DNA of 64,000 bases from positions 89,692,441-89,756,440 of the forward strand of contig JAVGWX010000002.1 of NCBI GenBank assembly GCA_036924085.1, written 5' to 3'. Numbering within the stretch: position 1 is the stretch's first letter; every line of letters begins with the position of its first letter. The notes under the pieces were generated by a model. The model did no database searches. It had not been told where the DNA came from and was given only the letters and a program-made list of their open reading frames with translations. The stretch comes from Ariolimax columbianus. Its lineage: Eukaryota; Mollusca; Gastropoda; Stylommatophora; Arionidae. The position numbers were made by a program, and so were the translations under genes. Of this stretch, positions 34,085-45,395 are shown in pieces.

Positions 34085-34500
34085 GCAGGTCGTATGTATG
34101 CTCGTCACTACTTTACGGTGCAGAAACATGAACAATGAATAGGAAGTTGGAAAAGAGTACTGAAGACTTCGAAATGGTGTATATACCATTGGTTTGCATG
34201 CCTTGGAAAATAGAAGAAAACACATGTGGAGGCATTGAAAGAGTTGGAGGTGAAACGAGAATTAATGACCGAAATCAGGGTTAGACAGTTATTTTGGCCA
34301 TATAACAACACATACCTCCTTCTTGAAGACCATACTAGACGGTGGGATGAAAGACAGCCGTTCAATAGGCAGACAGCGTTATAAGTGGGTGGATAACATC
34401 ATGAGATGGACTGAAAAGAAGCCTGTCAGATTGCACCATTACGGCAAGAGATAGAGTACATTGAAGATCTATTGCAGCCGACCTTCGATGTGGAGATATC
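34085..34500 (+). pseudogene. RTE-like LINE C-terminal relic (same subfamily as 17.5 kb)
   Basis: Frames give LYGAET, KSTEDFEMV, VGGETRINDRNQG, and CTITARDRVH, which match the minus-strand relic at 17490-18060 block by block. Heavily shifted. Confidence 0.65.
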
Positions 34501-34649
34501 ACTTGAACTTGAACTTGAAGTCTTGTAAAAGATATTAATAAGAAAATGTTTCTATATACGGACATAAATGTTTGTCGTGTGGAACGATGCATAACTGGGG
34601 CAATGAATGTTCTCAAGAACGCTCAAATGTTTGTGAATACCGATCTGGT

Positions 34650-34800
34650 CAGATAGCAATAGATGCACCTGTATGTCGGATAGGGGAGATGATTAGAGTT
34701 GACAAACGAATGAGCTTACATCTGGTAAGATTACAATAGATGCACCTGTATGTCGGGAAGGGGAGATGATTATAGTTGACAAACGAATGAGCGTACATGA
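34650..34800. repeat. Two-copy ~70-bp tandem duplication
   Basis: caatagatgcacctgtatgt plus the following 50 bp is repeated (about 34660-34725 and 34732-34795) with few differences. Confidence 0.8.
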
Positions 34801-34989
34801 TCCAGTGGATCTATAGCTGGCTGTTTGTATCAGGGTCAGCGGACTATCTACAGCTGGCCGAGAGCATATTACATCTTTAAGTGACGGCTCTAGAAACAGG
34901 CTACACCCGTGTTGTCTGGCTAAGAGATGGATCCCTGTAGGAAATCAAATCTGTTCAGACCTCGAAAACGGCAAACCCTAAGACTGAAT

Positions 34990-35095
34990 TAGATAATATT
35001 GTATCGTTATCATGAGTCCCATAACCTAGAAGATCGTTGAGGCACCGTTATTGCAGTTTGTATTACCAGCTGCCGCCATACAACAATGGTAAGTC
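34990..35095 (-). pseudogene. RTE-like LINE 3' terminus scrap
   Basis: On minus: acaaactgcaataacggtgc, ctcaacgatcttctaggtta, matching the end of the RTE element at about 51170-51220 on plus. Confidence 0.6.
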
Positions 35096-35455
35096 TTGGG
35101 CCGCTACACACGTGACGGAGCCCATCTCTCACCAGATGGCAGTTCATTATGTACGTGTTCGGACGTGTGAACTAGACCGTGAAATATTAAACGTATTTAA
35201 GTGTAGTGCTATTCATTTAGCCGATGTCCATTCGAGGATAAGAAGAAAACACATAAAACGCACGAATTAACCAGTTCAAAGGGAAAACAACAATACGTTT
35301 CCGTGAATACAAGTGTAAGTCGTCGACTAGTGTGAATTCCCTGCGAATCCATGATCTGGAGCATCTATAATGAACTAGATTTGAAAAGCAATATAGATCC
35401 ACAGCTAGTTATGGCGCCATCTTTGCTGCTCATTTTAAATAGGTGCTCAATATGA
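35096..35455. other. No supported feature
   Basis: Unassigned. Confidence 0.35.
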
Positions 35456-35459
35456 AATA

Positions 35460-35830
35460 TATTTGTTACTTCAACAAGTGACAATATTAAACGTTTACAC
35501 CACATGCAAGTTTCCTCTCACTTTTCTGGGTGACAATATTAAACAGGCACTCCACATGAAAGTTGTCTTGTCACTTCTCTGAGTGACAATATTAAACAGG
35601 CACTCCACATGAAAGTTGTCTTGTCACTTCTCTGAGTGACAATATTAAACAGTCACTCCACAGAAAAGTTTTCTGTCACTTCTCTGAGTGACAACATTAA
35701 ACAGTCACTCTACATCAACGTTTCCTGTCACTCCTCTGACTGACAATATTAAACAGGCACTCCACATGCAAGTTATGTGTCACTTCTACGAGTGACAATA
35801 TTACTTATACAAGTGACAGTAATATTGTAT
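35460..35830. repeat. 53-bp tandem array
   Basis: About six units of gtgacaatattaaacaggca followed by ctccacatgaaagttgtcttgtcacttctctga, 53 bp between best copies. Confidence 0.92.
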
Positions 35831-35854
35831 CGTATCGTATTGTCAGTTAGTTAG

Positions 35855-36375
35855 TCGTCAGATCAACTTCATCAATCTCGGGATAAGCCCATTCGCCCTC
35901 AGCTTTCATCCTCATTATCTCTGCCAGAATGTGATGGCTGACCATGCCTGTCCTGTGCTGGTTAACCAGACATCTGTGGATCCCCGTGTTGTTTTCCTTC
36001 CTCGCTGCTCCTTGTTTCCCACCTAATTCAACCAATCGCGACAAGGAAGTATATTCTGAATTAATTCCCGAATCTTCCTTTCAGCCAATTTCTCTTACGG
36101 CGTTTACGATATCGGCTCGGTCTATTGATCTCCTGCCCTCCACTATAGCTGTACTCGCCAACCTGCCATCTATCTCGTTCCCTTCGACACATGCATGTCC
36201 CGGAAAGAGTACAAAGGTGACTCTCTGCAACCTTGACCGTCCTACGGACTCGAACCCCTGGCGCCGCGCTCAACTAGTTTCCACCTTCCTGATCATCCTC
36301 GTTGAATCACTGAGGATGCTACCACGTGTTCGCCTATCATTGTTTCAAGCCAGACCAAGCCCGTGATCTCCGGCA
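35855..36375 (-). pseudogene. LINE RNase H C-terminal relic (second, distinct family)
   Basis: Minus strand reads SILSDSTRMIRKVET (catalytic Asp region), then VTFVLFPGHACVEGNEIDGR (PGH...GNE-D motif), ASTAIVEGRRSIDRADIVNA and, in a 65-codon frame, KQGAARKENNTGIHRCLVNQ. The layout matches the RNase H tail of non-LTR elements whose proteins continue DRADI-NA / GAARNE. It differs in sequence from the I-like copies here. One or more frameshifts separate the blocks. Confidence 0.65.
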
Positions 36376-36454
36376 CCTGAGGTGGACACCTTACCTCCAT
36401 ACCACTAAGCACTCATCATATCGTACCGTTCCGTATCGTATCGTATTGTATTGG

Positions 36455-36805
36455 GGATCAAGATGCTGGGCAGTGCATGAGCTGTATTGGTCAGCGACTC
36501 ACAGCTGACTGCTAACGTCAGGGCCAGCGAACCAGAGCAGCCAAGACCCTTCTACACCTCCACGCGGGGATCCTGGATAACAGGCTGCAACAAAGCAGAC
36601 TGGCTAAGGAGAAGAAGTTGGAAAAGAAAAGTTAACCCGGTACTAAAAAAGCTTGCTGAAGTCGAATGTGTCGGATCGAAAGGTGCAAATACCACAGTAA
36701 ATCTGTAAACCACTACACAACGCATTCCATTATCTGGACAACATCTTGCTACTTGGAAATACCTTTTCAGAGCTTGGTAGCACAAGATTAAAAACGAACG
36801 AAGAA
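36455..36805 (-). mobile_element. Family A dispersed repeat, near full length
   Basis: Reverse-complement family A: gggatcaagatgctgggcag, ctgctaacgtcagggccagc, acacctccacgcggggatcc, aacaggctgcaacaaagcag, ctacacaacgcattcc. The 5' end (plus-strand right end) runs into aacgaacgaagaagaagaag. Confidence 0.8.
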
Positions 36806-36834
36806 GAAGAAGCATTGTATTTAATTGTGATGTA

Positions 36835-37015
36835 TCGTGTCGTGTCCTGTTTTGTCCTGTCCTGCTCTGCCCTGCCCTGTCATGCTCTGCCCTGCCCTGT
36901 CATGCTCTGCCCTGCCCTGTCATGCTCTGCCCTGCCCTGTCATGCCCAGCCCTGTCATTCCCAGCCCTGCCCTGTCATGTCCTGTCCTGTCCTGTCCTGT
37001 CATGTCCTCCCCTGT
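36835..37015. repeat. 20-bp CT/G-rich tandem repeat
   Basis: tctgccctgccctgtcatgc units, then shorter cctgt repeats. Confidence 0.9.
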
Positions 37016-37700
37016 CTTGGATCTGTCTTCATCAATCTCTCACGTACATCTGTTTAGGCATGCTTCCTTATTTACTGTTCTTATGAGTTGTCTTGCTGTT
37101 TGAAGATTTATTGCTCTGCATTGTTGTTCTTGTCTTTATCTCCTCACTGCTAAACTGTCTCCCTTGTTGTTGCCAGGTATATTTATGCGCCCTTTGTGCG
37201 TATTCTTGATTTAATACACTCCTGCTCTCATTAACAATATTACAAGAACCAACACAAAGGACTCGCACGCTTTTTTAACCTGGTGGGGATAGATTCTATT
37301 ATCCCCTCGGTGACACGTTTACTATGGGGAATCGCATTGGATTATCAAGTTTTGTTTTAACTGCGCTTCGGGTTGTCAGAAGAGGTATTGCAAAATGCCT
37401 CAAAGACTTGTCGCCAAGAGTAGAAATTAATTCAGAACAAGTGGCGTCCATCAACAACAACAACTGCAGTATCATCAACAACATTAGCAGCAACAAATCA
37501 TCAACATTGACAACGACATTAATTTTACGAAGAACGCTAATAGCTCAACTAACAAAGACAAGTATGGTCCAACAATGCACACCGAACAACAGAACAGAAA
37601 GATTCATTAGCCACGCAACGTCTGCAGGCGCGTCGTTAAGTACAAAACCTGTTTCATAACGGACATAGCATTTGCCATCACTATACCCCATCTTCGCATA
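37016..37700. other. No supported feature
   Basis: A 111-codon plus frame at 37324-37659 is Asn/Ser/Thr-rich without a recognised domain. A small inverted repeat (ggggata...tatcccc, about 37286-37307) is present. I do not call a gene. Confidence 0.4.
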
Positions 37701-38765
37701 CCTTATCCACCTCTTCAAACTATACCCTGCCTCCTCAAACTATATCCCGTCCTCTACATCATATATATATATATATATATATACATATATCAAAATCACA
37801 TAAAGAAAGCGCTTAAATCTCACAACATATCGCCCAAATCACACAACATAACGCCCACTAACATAGATAATCATATACATATATATGCGCCATCTCCCAT
37901 AATATATATATACCCTACCTTCTCAAACTATATCGCACCTTTCCACCATATCTATACGCCATCTCCCATCATATCTATACGCCATCTCCCATCATATCTA
38001 TACCGCACCTCTCCACCATAATTATATCTCACCTCTTCACCATATCGATACCAAACCTCTCCGGCATACCTAAGCTACACCTCTCCACTATATATTTATA
38101 TATACGCCAGCTCCGATCACATATATACCCCACCTCCTCAAACTTTACCACACCAACTCAAACTATACCCCACCTCTTCATCATATCTATACCCCACCTC
38201 TCCACCATATCTATACCCCAGCACATACCCTATCTATTCTCTAACTCCAACCATATGTAAACTCTACCTCTCCATTACATATATACTCCACCCACCATAT
38301 CTATACCCCACCACCAACCATATCTATACCCCACCTCCCGCCAAATCTCTACCCCTCCTTCCACCATATCTATACCTCACCATCCACCATATCTCTACAC
38401 CTCATCCCACCATATCTATACCTCACCATCCACCATATCTAAACCCCGCCTCCCACCATATCTATACCTCACCTCCCACCAAATCTATACCCCACCATCC
38501 ACCATATCTCTACCCCACCTCCCACCATATCTATACCCCACCTCACACCATATCTATACCCCACCTCCTACTATATCTGTACCTCACCACCCACCATATC
38601 TATACCCAACTTCCCATCATATCTATACCCCACCTCACACCATATCTGTACCCCACCTCACACCATATCTGTACCCTACCTCACACCATATCTGTACCCC
38701 ACCTCCCACCATATCTGTACCCCACCTATCATGATATCTAAACCCCACCTCTCATCATCATATAT
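37700..38765. repeat. 22-bp array (ccaccatatctataccccac) with AT microsatellite
   Basis: About 40 imperfect units of accatatctataccccacct. An (AT)n run at 37762-37790 precedes an 85-bp insert copied from the 32.8-kb array. Confidence 0.9.
37791..37875 (+). repeat. 85-bp copy of the 32.8-kb array end
   Basis: Identical by eye to 32815-32899, starting caaaatcacataaagaaagc and ending catagataatcata. Confidence 0.92.
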
Positions 38766-38804
38766 ATATATCCCCCACCATACGAGAACTAAGACGCCAA
38801 TCCA

Positions 38805-39150
38805 GTCAGACACAACATTCAGACGAGGACATCTCGTCAGGGTCAGGCATAATACACTGACCAAGACCACAATCTCTCTTCCACGTAACGTTACATAGAA
38901 ACAGGCTGTTTTCAAGGCAGCCTGGCTGACGAGATGTAGATTGATGTGATCACCATAGTAGTGAACGTCACGCAGATGAAGCCAAGCATAGCACCACTGC
39001 CCCGAGGACCAGTGTCCAACTTCATCAGCACGTTCGGAATGTGATAAACGCTAGTACTACCCGCCACTTTAACCCCCTTTTCAGAGCGCATATAATAGTA
39101 CATTTACTCATTGAGGGCATTAAACAACAACAAAAATATCTCACCATATC
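38805..39150 (+). mobile_element. Family C dispersed element
   Basis: cgtcagggtcaggcataata - ggcagcctggctgacgag - gccaagcatagcaccactg - ccccttttcagagcg - gagggcattaaacaacaac. The tail is a CAA-type run. Confidence 0.8.
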
Positions 39151-39679
39151 TACACCCCCATCTCTCCATCATACATCTCCATCTTCTCTCCATCTTATCT
39201 CTCCATCTTATATATATCCCATCATTAAGATTTCGCCCGAAAAAAAAATCTTCCTAGTTAGTTTTTCGTGTATCGATCTTATAATATTGATTTTTCTCTA
39301 TATCCTCATTTGATTTATTATCTGTCCATGTCTTCTTAAGCATGCTATGCGAAACCTGCATTTATTCCCGTGCAAATGATTTTGTCAATTTTATCAAAAA
39401 TTTACTTCCTAAAATGGGCATGTATAAAAGGTTTGTTTGTATATAACTTGTCCGGTGTAATACTTGCATTTGTCACCTGGTACCTAGCCTTTGAGGGAAC
39501 AAAAGGTCCACCGTCTTTCTCCAACACCTTGCAAAAAACGACTGTTAGAAAGATCCATATCTGGGTGCTGGACAAATGTGACTATAATGATTACATTTGT
39601 TTACAGATTTTGGCAGATCCATCTTACACCTATATGGGTACTGAACAAATGTCATTAGCATTGATAGAGGGATCTGCGT

Positions 39680-39935
39680 TTAAATCCATCATCAAAGCAA
39701 GTTATAGCGTTTATATAAAATACCCGGACGGATCCTCTGATGAACTGTCTGATGCTTGCGAGGAGGTTTGCTCCAACTATGAAGCTGGCATCACTGCACT
39801 TGAAGCCGCTTTGTACCATCTGAGGATTGTGGTTGATGCCTTTCCTTCAAAAGCCCAAAACACTTATTTTCACAGATTCAATGTCAGCTCTTCAGACATT
39901 AGAAGTTGCTGGTCATTGTAGACCTAATCTAATCC
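39680..39935 (+). pseudogene. RNase H domain fragment from a LINE, frameshifted
   Basis: Within a 183-codon frame (39370-39921), the C-terminal part SVYIKYPDGSSDELSDACEE, CSNYEAGITALEAALYHL is an RNase H fragment. DG is the first acidic block and NYEAGITALEAA the second. A one-base shift near 39870 moves the third block (FTDSMSALQTLE) to another frame. The upstream 100 codons, with hydrophobic stretches, are not recognised and may be read-through of flanking DNA. Confidence 0.65.
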
Positions 39936-40387
39936 GGGACAATGTTTCTTCCTCCGTGGCCAGATACGTGGAATACTTTGTACGGCACTAGACAACAGCC
40001 GATAAACACGTGCAGATACCTTTACAATGCATTGAGCCAAAGAGCGAAAGCCCGGATGCTGCTGGATCCATAACAAAAATAGCAACAATAACATCCTCAA
40101 CAACAACAACAACTAAACAAATGTCACTAGAGCGAATACATTTGGTTACATATTTTGACAAATCCATCTTTCACACATGTGGATACTGAACAAATGTCTC
40201 AAACATTTTGGTATTTGATCATATCAGATAGTTTTTATTCTTATGATCCCATTTTGTTGTGTTTGCACCGTTGGATGATTTACCGCAAATTACCTCAGCG
40301 GTTCTTTGGGTCTTCTCTTTAGCTTTGTACAATTTTGAATTTAGTGTTGAATCGTTGGGCCAGTATATCTATCTTGGCTGACTTTAC

Positions 40388-40560
40388 CTTGAGGGACTCA
40401 GTGGTCTTGAGGTAAAGTCGCGGATTCGAATCAAACGGTAGAGACGAGGATTTTCTTCCCGTGGATATTTTGGTAAACATTCCTCTGTTCTCTGGGTAGT
40501 GAGATCGGACTCCCGTGCTCAGTGTGGAGCACGCTAACAATTTTTTGGCAGTTGGAAATC
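40388..40560 (+). mobile_element. tRNA-derived SINE
   Basis: An A-box-like half (gggactcagtggtcttgagg) and a B-box-like ggattcgaatc about 40 bp later suggest a pol III-type head, followed by a non-tRNA body (gacgaggattttcttcccgt, cattcctctgttctctgggt) and a short T-rich end. The head matches the unit of the G-rich array at 12.7-13.2 kb. A 10-bp inverted repeat (gactttacct...aggtaaagtc) lies at its start. Confidence 0.55.
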
Positions 40561-40631
40561 GAAAAGAGTAGGCTTAACAACCGCTGCCCGAACAAAATTC
40601 AAGTTAAAAATCGACCCACGTTATTTGTACA

Positions 40632-40818
40632 TATAGGTGGTTTGTTAAGATCAGCTATAGATGACGCCTAACTGGCTGTTGGTCTACTTAACCATAGCGT
40701 TATAGTCTATTAAGATGGGACTCACACATCGGTTAAACCAATTTCCAAGAAACTGATTGTATACACACTCTGTAGAGTCTTCTAAACCAGTATAAAGACG
40801 TTAAGTTAAGTTACAGTG
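40632..40818 (+). mobile_element. SINE family E, best copy
   Basis: Head ggtggtttgttaagatcagc, tagatgacgcctaactggct; body gactcacacatcggttaaac; 3' tail gattgtatacacactctgta, gagtcttctaaaccagtata, aagacgttaagttaagtt. The final ~60 bp resembles the 3' end of the CR1-like LINE at 19.3 kb. Confidence 0.75.
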
Positions 40819-41410
40819 CAGAGTCCTGTAATACGTGATAAGCATTGCTTCGTTTAGTCGACATGGGAACAGTGTCGATTTAGAAAGACGAAGCTTCTAG
40901 TGGCGTGTTTAACAAGTATCCGACTACATTTTTTTCCCGTGGGAACAGATAAAGCATGGGCGTTGTGCTTCGGCAGGGAGATATAGGGGACCGTCATGCA
41001 CATGCGTGAATTTATTACAGAACGCACATTGTGTCAGTCGCTGGCAGTCAAGTTGTTGAGTGTTGTGAGCACCCGTCGGGTTTTAATTCACCACGAAATG
41101 ATGCAATGCCAAAGTCATGTTGACCGAATCTTTTAATCCGGTGAGGTTGTATATCACGAGTTCGCACAACAAGGTCAAAACATTATCTAGGCGTGCTACC
41201 TAGAGGTCATCCGTAGTAAAGGTGATGGTAGTAAAGACCTGTTTGTGTACTCTAGATTATAATAGGTTCCCCCTATCTTATTCTGAATTCTATTGGAGTA
41301 TAAACACGAAAAATGAGAATGAAAAGCTATGTCCATGAAAACTGGACATGCAGGGGATTTTTCATGGCATTACCACTAATGAAAGTGAAAAGAGGTGTGC
41401 CTTCAGTATA
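40819..41410. other. No supported feature
   Basis: Unassigned. Confidence 0.35.
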
Positions 41411-41414
41411 AAAT

Positions 41415-41472
41415 ATATATTTGAGGTCCACTATATTTGAGGTCCACTATATTTGAGGTCCATTGATATACA
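41415..41472. repeat. Three-copy 19-bp repeat (atttgaggtccactatat)
   Basis: tatatttgaggtccac occurs three times in tandem, the last one diverging. Confidence 0.85.
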
Positions 41473-41619
41473 AAAATGACACTTGGCGTCGACTGATCTG
41501 CAAAAGCTAAATTTGACGGGCAGAGAGCTATGGGAAAAACGCTTCAATCTTCTTTTTGTTCTAAGCTGATGTACAATCCGACAGTTTTTGTAGGTTGTAT
41601 GAAAACGTTTCTTCCGCAT

Positions 41620-42215
41620 TTGTCTGTTTACATATATACCCTTGTGTGTATGCATGTGATATGAATTCATGCCCGCATGCACGCATACCTACCTTACCTA
41701 CCTACTTACCTACATACCCACTTTGTGCATACATATCTACCTATATACATACACACATACATTCATACATATCTACACATGCATGCACGCACGCACGCAC
41801 GCTGCATGCACGCACGCTGAACGCACGCACGCTCGCACGCACATGCATACATACGTATACACATACATACATATACACATACATACATACACACACATAT
41901 ATATACACAGAAACATATACACATACATATACACATACATACACACATACATACACACATATACACATACATATGCACATACCTATGCACATACCTATGC
42001 ACATACATATACACATACATTTACACATACATGTACCCATACATATACACATACATATACACATACATATGCGCATACATATATACATACATACATACAC
42101 ATATACGTCCACAAACATACACACAAGTACACACACACACACAATATACATAGACATGCAGACAAACACACATATACAGTCTTACATACAGACACACGTA
42201 CATACGTAATGTAGG
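41620..42215. repeat. (CATA)n microsatellite tract
   Basis: Long imperfect CATA/CACG tract. Its His/Thr/Tyr- and Cys/Val/Tyr-rich ORFs are artefacts. Confidence 0.95.
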
Positions 42216-42369
42216 AATGGTATTCCAACGATGCTTAATGCACGATATCGTAACGTTAGTGTCATTCATCCACGAGTTTTCCTTTGCGTACCATATTGGG
42301 ATCAGGATTCTTCTTCTTTTTATTGTCAGTCTTCGTCTTCATCTTCTTTTCTACTTTTTGCCACCTATG

Positions 42370-42589
42370 TTGTCTCATTCATAGTCTTCTGCTTCTTCTT
42401 CTTCTTCTTCTTCTTCTTCTTCTTCATCTTCTTCATCTTCTTCTTCTTCTTTTTCTATTTCCTTTTCTTCTTCTTCTTCTTCTTCTTCTTCTTTTTCTAT
42501 TTCCTTTTCTTCTTCTTATTGTTTTTGTTCCTTTGTTCCGCCTTTTTCTTCTTCTTCTTCTTCTTCTTCTTCTTCTTCTTCTTCTTCTT

Positions 42590-42620
<31 letters not shown>

Positions 42621-42817
42621 TTCTTATTGACCTTCTTTGTTTTGCTCATTTCTTCTTATTTATTTTCTTCTTCTTCTACTTCTTCTTCATCTTCCGTTTC
42701 TTATTCCGTTTCTTCCACTTCTTCGTCTTCTTTTTCTTCTTCTTCTTCTTCTCCTTCTTCTTCTTCTCCTTCGTCTTCTTCTTCTTCTTCTTCTTCTTCT
42801 CCTTTTTCTTCTTCTTT

Positions 42818-42850
<33 letters not shown>

Positions 42851-42865
42851 TTCTTCCTCTTGACC
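42370..42865. repeat. (TTC)n tract abutting a LINE 3' end
   Basis: About 500 bp of TTC repeats, equivalent to GAA on minus. It directly follows (in the minus sense) the LINE relic at 42866-43200, so it is plausibly an expanded retroposon tail. Confidence 0.92.
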
Positions 42866-43200
42866 TTCACCTTCTGCATAGCTTTTGAAAATAGAACTTG
42901 AATACATACATTGGGAGAAAGCGGCGGTCATCATGTGAATATACCATTCAAACTCGTCCAGAAATGGTACTGCTGATGGCGATATCTGACATCTCTGTTC
43001 ATCGTATGTTGAACACCTGTGGCACAGATGTTGAGCTCTCATTAAATTAGTGCCGCAGATACATCTTTCCTACGTCCTATCTTCAGCTTGTTGGAAATAT
43101 TTGATCAGAACGAACCTGTGCTGTGTCCAAAGAATATCGCCCCTTCATTTCTGCTGATCTGGTAATATGCGTTGTTTTGTAGTTGACGGGGATGATCTTA
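42866..43200 (-). pseudogene. I-like LINE 3' relic
   Basis: On minus, RFSDQIFPTS / KIGRRKDVSAALI-like / HLCHRCSTYDEQR and finally DDRRFLPM recall the C-terminal block (KLKIGGTDECPCG...CPTYEDQREQM...MTAAF) of the intact-like copies. Strongly decayed; frame changes are frequent. Confidence 0.5.
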
Positions 43201-43434
43201 TATTAACTTGTTACTGAATCCGTTATCTTCTTTTCTTAAGAGCCGACTTCATTACGCTCAAGACATAATCATAGGTTCTCAGTCTCTCTCAGTAAATGGT
43301 AACGACTGTGAATGCTGGTGTTTCATTTAGCTCGTTGGATGAACACACTCCTGCTCTATCCTAGCTGGCTCCGTACTGGAACTTCTTCATTCGCCGATAA
43401 ATTTATATAGGTTTCACGCCTTCGTTGTTAATAA

Positions 43435-43640
43435 TAAAAACACTTTCTCGAATCCCCAAAACGGTGTGCATTGCACTGTGGTTTTTCCGACTTCACCGTC
43501 CATTTTATGTAAGGGTCTGCTTCCTCCTGCATTTTCTAAGGGTTTGCTTCTCCGGGGTAACGGCCGGTGCTGTGATGGGGATCGAACCCAGCACCTTCGA
43601 GTTGTGAGCCGTTTCACTTAACCACTAGCCAACGCTGTCC
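43435..43640 (-). mobile_element. tRNA-derived SINE, family D
   Basis: Minus-strand head: agggacagcgttggctagtg, gttaagtgaaacggctcaca; B box ggttcgatcccc; body cccggagaagcaaacc, agaaaatgcaggaggaagca, tggacggtgaagtcgg; 3' part accacagtgcaatgcacacc. A box ggctagtggtt. The head folds like a tRNA but lacks an obvious functional acceptor end. Confidence 0.8.
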
Positions 43641-43835
43641 CTAACAAAACATATAAGAACTCTGCTCCTATTTGGTGCATGTCAATAGTGGGGCAACCAA
43701 CTGTTTACTCCAATTATGACATCACGCTGTTGTCTGTACAGTGTTAGCACATGCAGGACACACTTGACACCATTAACAACCATATCAACAAGTTTCAATA
43801 CTAAAACAAACCCCATCAATTTTTATAATTTCTAT
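43641..43835. other. No supported feature
   Basis: Unassigned. Confidence 0.35.
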
Positions 43836-43839
43836 CCCA

Positions 43840-44200
43840 CTTTTAAGGTTTTCATTTGAAGCCTTTGGTAATACGAGAAAGAATTACAACAGCAATAGGG
43901 CCTTTTGAAGACCTCTTGGCAACTGTCAAAGGAAGGAAACTCGCTTGGTACGGTCACATACAGAGATCAAATGGTCTTGCAAATACGATCCTGCACGGAA
44001 AGGTACAAGGCAGACGACGAAGAGGCAGTCCCAAAAAAAAAAGGTGGGGGACAACATAAAAGAATGGACTTATCTCCGACTAGAAGAGGCACAGGCAGCG
44101 GCCGCTGAATGAGAAGGGTTGCGTGGGGTTGTAATGATGTCAATGATGTCTTCATGTGTGCCCCAACGACCTCACAGGTTACGGGATGACCAGACCTTCG
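43840..44200 (+). pseudogene. RTE-like LINE C-terminal relic
   Basis: A 67-residue frame (43856-44059) gives ITTAIGPFEDLLATVKGRKL, AWYGHIQRSNGLANTILHGK, VQGRRRRGSPKKKRWG, the conserved RTE end WYGH-RS-GL-KTIL-G-V-G-RRRGR-KKRW. A run of A at 44032-44041 causes a shift. The 3' terminus (caacgacctcacaggttacg) matches the RTE ends at 51.2 kb. Confidence 0.8.
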
Positions 44201-44299
44201 GTATGCACTACATTAGCTCATCCGTGAGAATTGTTGATATATTGCAGTTTTTCACCAGCTGGTTATTGCTGATCCTGATGACCAACATTGGTAACTTTA

Positions 44300-45395
44300 C
44301 TCTTTTGTGCGCCCTGAAAGGGATTTTAGATGGCGGGTTGTAGTCGCTTTCCTCTCATCCCGATCGTGCTGGTGGTGGAGAAAGGTCCATCTAACGGTCG
44401 TGCTATGCTTGGCTTCATCAGTGTGGTGCTCATTGCTACTGGGATGACGTAGATCCGTACCTCGTTAGTCAGATTCTAGCAGTCGGTGTCCAGGGGGGAC
44501 AACATGGAAGTGGGGTGAGGTCCTGATCGGGGTGTTAACCTGTCCCTGGCTAACACTGTCTGATCAGTATGTTTTACCTGTCCCTAGCTGACATTGTCTG
44601 ATCAGTATGTTTTACCTGACCCTGGCTAACATTGTCTGATCATTATGTTTTACCTGTCCCTAGCTAACATTGTCTGATCGGTATGTTTTACCTGACCCTG
44701 ACTAACATTGTCTGATCAGTATGTTTTACAAGACACAGACTAACATTGTCTGATCAGTATGTTTTACCTGACTCTGACTAACATTGTCTGATCACTATGT
44801 TTTACCTGACCCAGACTAACATTGTCTGATCAATATGTTTTACCTGTCTCTGACTAACATTGTCTGATCAGTATGTTTTACCTGACCCAGACTAACATTG
44901 TCTGATCAGTATGTTTTACCTGACCCTGACTAACACTGTCTGATCAGTATGTTTTACAAGACCCAGACTAACATTGTCTGATCAGTATGTTTTACCTGAC
45001 CCTAGCTAACATTGTCTGATCAGTATGTTTTACCTGACCCAGACTAACATTGTCTGATCAGTAGGTTTTACCTGACCCAGACTAACATTGTCTGATCAGT
45101 ATGTTTTACCTGACCCAGACTAACATTGTCTGATCAGTATGTTTTACCTGACCCAGACTAACATTGTCTGATCAGTATGTTTTACCTGACCCAGACTAAC
45201 ATTGTCTGATCAGTATGTTTTACCTGACCCAGACTAACATTGTCTGATCAGTATGTTTTACCTGACCTTGACTAACATTGTCTGATCAGTATGTTATACC
45301 TGACCCTATTACCATTGCTCGTTCAGTATATTTGACATGACCCAGACTAATATTGTCTGATCAGTATGTTTTGCCTGACTATACGTTCGTCTCCT
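44300..45395 (-). mobile_element. Family C element with long 38-bp array
   Basis: Minus sense: array (45395-44540) - core (44530-44340, gccaagcatagcacgac) - hairpin region (cccttt/agggcgc near 44311-44322). The array unit is cctgacccagactaacattg plus tctgatcagtatgtttta, 38 bp in the best copies, about 22 units. Several central units are identical, suggesting recent expansion. Confidence 0.85.

Noticed and set aside
37324..37659. 111-codon ORF as a host gene
   Set aside because: Asn/Ser/Thr-biased, no domain, no splice or promoter evidence, surrounded by repeats.
43425..43607. Short ORFs across 43.4-43.6 kb as coding
   Set aside because: They lie inside the tRNA-derived SINE on the opposite strand.
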